This document shows positions 62,899 to 64,000 of a DNA stretch of 64,000 bases, piece by piece. Each line of letters starts with the position of its first letter. Within the stretch, counting starts at the first letter, position 1. A model generated the notes under the pieces. That model was given only the letters and a program-made list of their open reading frames with translations. It made no database searches and was not told where the DNA came from. Source of the DNA: Sinosporangium siamense (GTDB taxonomy: Bacteria > Actinomycetota > Actinomycetes > Streptosporangiales > Streptosporangiaceae); the NCBI RefSeq assembly GCF_016863435.1, contig NZ_BOOW01000045.1, forward strand, positions 1 to 64,000, given 5' to 3'. The position numbers and the translations under genes are program-made.

Positions 62899-63687
62899 GT
62901 GAAACTCCGCCGTCGTCTTACCTCCCGAGCAGCAGCAGCCGCCTATGCCGCGGTCGCTGTCACCGCCTCGATCGCTCTCGCCACCAGCGCGACAGCCACC
63001 CACCCTGTCGACAGCCCGGTCACGGTCGTCACCAATCCGACGCCGGCCACCGACACTCGGACGTGGAGCTTCAGTTACAACAACAGCTCGACTAACTACT
63101 ACCTGCACTACAGAAACACCGTCTGGGACTCTAACTACGACGCGGACGAGTCCTACTACTTGGGGGTGCCCGCAGGCGCCGGCACCTTCACCTTCACCGG
63201 CGGCACCACCTACGATCTCGTCGACATCGAGTGGCACGTGCAAGGCGAGCACCACTTCGACAACGGCGGCACCACCACCAGGCCCAAGGTGGAAGTGCAC
63301 TTTGTGCACGAAAACCCAACGGACAGCTCGGACAAGGTAATCGTCGCCGTGCATCTGACCGAGGTCGACACGGCCGACGACAACGACCTCCACGACAAGA
63401 TTCTCCGGAGTAACCGGCCGGTGCCGGGCGGGCTGTCCAAGCTGAAGACCGGCGTCACCCTGAACAACCTGCTGCCGTCCACGAGGAACACCGCCTGGCT
63501 CTATCAGGGTTCGCTGACGTCGTATCCCTACACCGATGGCGTGCAATGGGTCATTCTCAAGGACACCTCGCTGGAGATCAGCAGCACTACCCTCAGCGCC
63601 ATCCGCAACCACTGGTCAACCCACGCGCCCGACTACAACGCCAGGCCGCTGCAGACGGCCAGCCCACACCCTCTCACGCACAGATAG
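62899..63687 (+). CDS. Secreted alpha-carbonic-anhydrase-like protein
   Basis: This 262-residue protein has a signal peptide (about 1-34) and a fold resembling alpha-carbonic anhydrases: LVDIEWHVQGEHHF, VEVHFVHENP, LYQGSLTSYPYTDGVQWVIL and a C-terminal NARPLQ. In the usual zinc site (FHWH...ELHLVH) the first His is Glu111, while His113 and His134 are kept; Glu117 and Thr207 (gatekeeper positions) are present. Activity is therefore uncertain. The N-terminal third is unlike the family. GTG 62899 follows AAGGGG. Exported to the cell surface or medium. Confidence 0.75.
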   Translation: MKLRRRLTSRAAAAAYAAVAVTASIALATSATATHPVDSPVTVVTNPTPATDTRTWSFSYNNSSTNYYLHYRNTVWDSNYDADESYYLGVPAGAGTFTFTGGTTYDLVDIEWHVQGEHHFDNGGTTTRPKVEVHFVHENPTDSSDKVIVAVHLTEVDTADDNDLHDKILRSNRPVPGGLSKLKTGVTLNNLLPSTRNTAWLYQGSLTSYPYTDGVQWVILKDTSLEISSTTLSAIRNHWSTHAPDYNARPLQTASPHPLTHR

Positions 63688-63726
63688 CCACAGCGCGATA
63701 ACCATAGGGCGACCACCTGGAAGGAA

Positions 63727-63760
63727 AAGTCCCGTCACGGCACGTGCCGTGACGGGACTT
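63727..63760. terminator. 34-bp perfect palindrome, terminator
   Basis: AAGTCCCGTCACGGCAC (63727-63743) is followed by its exact reverse complement (63744-63760). It lies 40 bases after the carbonic-anhydrase-like gene and should form a very stable terminator hairpin. Confidence 0.85.
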
Positions 63761-63944
63761 CCCGCAGGCGGAGGTCGGCCCCACCTATGACGGTTCGGCA
63801 GGCGAACGTGAAGTAACACCCTGTCGAGCGGCGTCATCCTGTTCGAGACAAGTCGTCTGCGGCCCCAATTGGAGCACCCCCGGAGCCCGGGACACCGAAA
63901 GCACGGGGGTGACCGTAGGGGAGCCGCCCGCGGACGTGGGCGTG
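63761..63944. other. Spacer at right end
   Basis: No gene recognised. Short readings on both strands have no homology. Confidence 0.35.
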
Positions 63945-64000
63945 CTAGCGAGGTGCGGGCTGGTTGCCGATCACTCTGTCGCGTTCGGCGTGCCAGCGAA
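63945..64000 (-). CDS. Possible 3' end of a gene cut by the window edge
   Basis: On the minus strand, one frame reads RWHAERDRVIGNQPAPR and a TAG at 63945-63947. The composition looks protein-like, but too little is visible to identify it. Confidence 0.2.
   Translation of the reverse strand, partial: RWHAERDRVIGNQPAPR

Noticed and set aside
63727-63760. 34-bp palindrome as a regulator site
   Set aside because: It lies 40 bases after a stop codon with no promoter nearby; a terminator explains it better.

Overview
The window is high-GC DNA from an actinomycete. It carries a WhiB protein, PucR/MarR/TetR/ROK regulators, DUF6879 and DUF6461 families, a tRNA with encoded CCA, G/C-rich third positions and many GTG starts. 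Family content resembles the Streptosporangiaceae side of the Actinomycetota, but that placement is inference. It reads as accessory chromosome: small catabolic and regulatory modules separated by decayed genes and transposon remnants. No CRISPR array, rRNA, replication origin or complete insertion sequence was seen.

Left part (1-17.5 kb). A dynamin/Era-like membrane GTPase (382-1650) is followed by a sugar-uptake module: two tandem ROK repressors (1729-2955, 3112-4338), a lipoprotein sugar-binding protein, a single-chain fusion of the two ABC permease subunits, an aldose 1-epimerase and an SDR dehydrogenase (4566-9377). Two 25-bp operators sit in the divergent control region. No ATPase is encoded, so a shared MsiK-type ATPase is expected elsewhere. 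The module is bracketed by a roughly 105-117 bp direct repeat that copies the end of the GTPase gene plus its terminator (1606-1722 and 9412-9516), so it looks inserted as a cassette. Next come proline catabolism (P5C dehydrogenase, proline dehydrogenase, divergent PucR regulator), an AAA+ ATPase, a WhiB protein, a type II NADH dehydrogenase and a small HTH protein.

17.4-28.3 kb. A tRNA-Pro(GGG) is followed by transposon debris (IstB remnant, IS481 remnant), an NTF2-like/MarR pair with a perfect 28-bp palindrome between them, and a tail-to-tail junction between a truncated DUF6879 gene and a truncated GH89 alpha-N-acetylglucosaminidase gene. The GH89 gene lies downstream of an MFS sugar transporter, with a divergent AraC regulator. 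Two TetR modules follow; one has four tandem 15-bp operators.

28.3-45.5 kb. A NarL-type two-component system flanks an ABC exporter. Its kinase has an unusual C-terminal membrane helix and outer domain. A membrane-anchored HTH protein carries an outer GH39-like domain that has lost both catalytic glutamates. A catabolic operon follows: MHS symporter, amidohydrolase, RidA and an MBL-fold protein. Then come MFS/cupin with LysR, and MBL with TetR.

45.5-64 kb. This is a patchwork of small unknown proteins (DUF1963, DUF6461, SUKH), TetR/esterase, a graveyard of gene ends (LysR, integrase, LuxR, NACHT-type), ArsR/AHSA1, a very large secreted S8 subtilase-like protein whose active-site motifs are nearly all lost, an IS30 remnant, and a secreted alpha-carbonic-anhydrase-like protein with an altered zinc site behind a repeated operator. 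Loss of catalytic residues recurs (ROK pair, GH39-like, S8, carbonic-anhydrase-like, one MBL), suggesting that several genes act in sensing or binding rather than catalysis.
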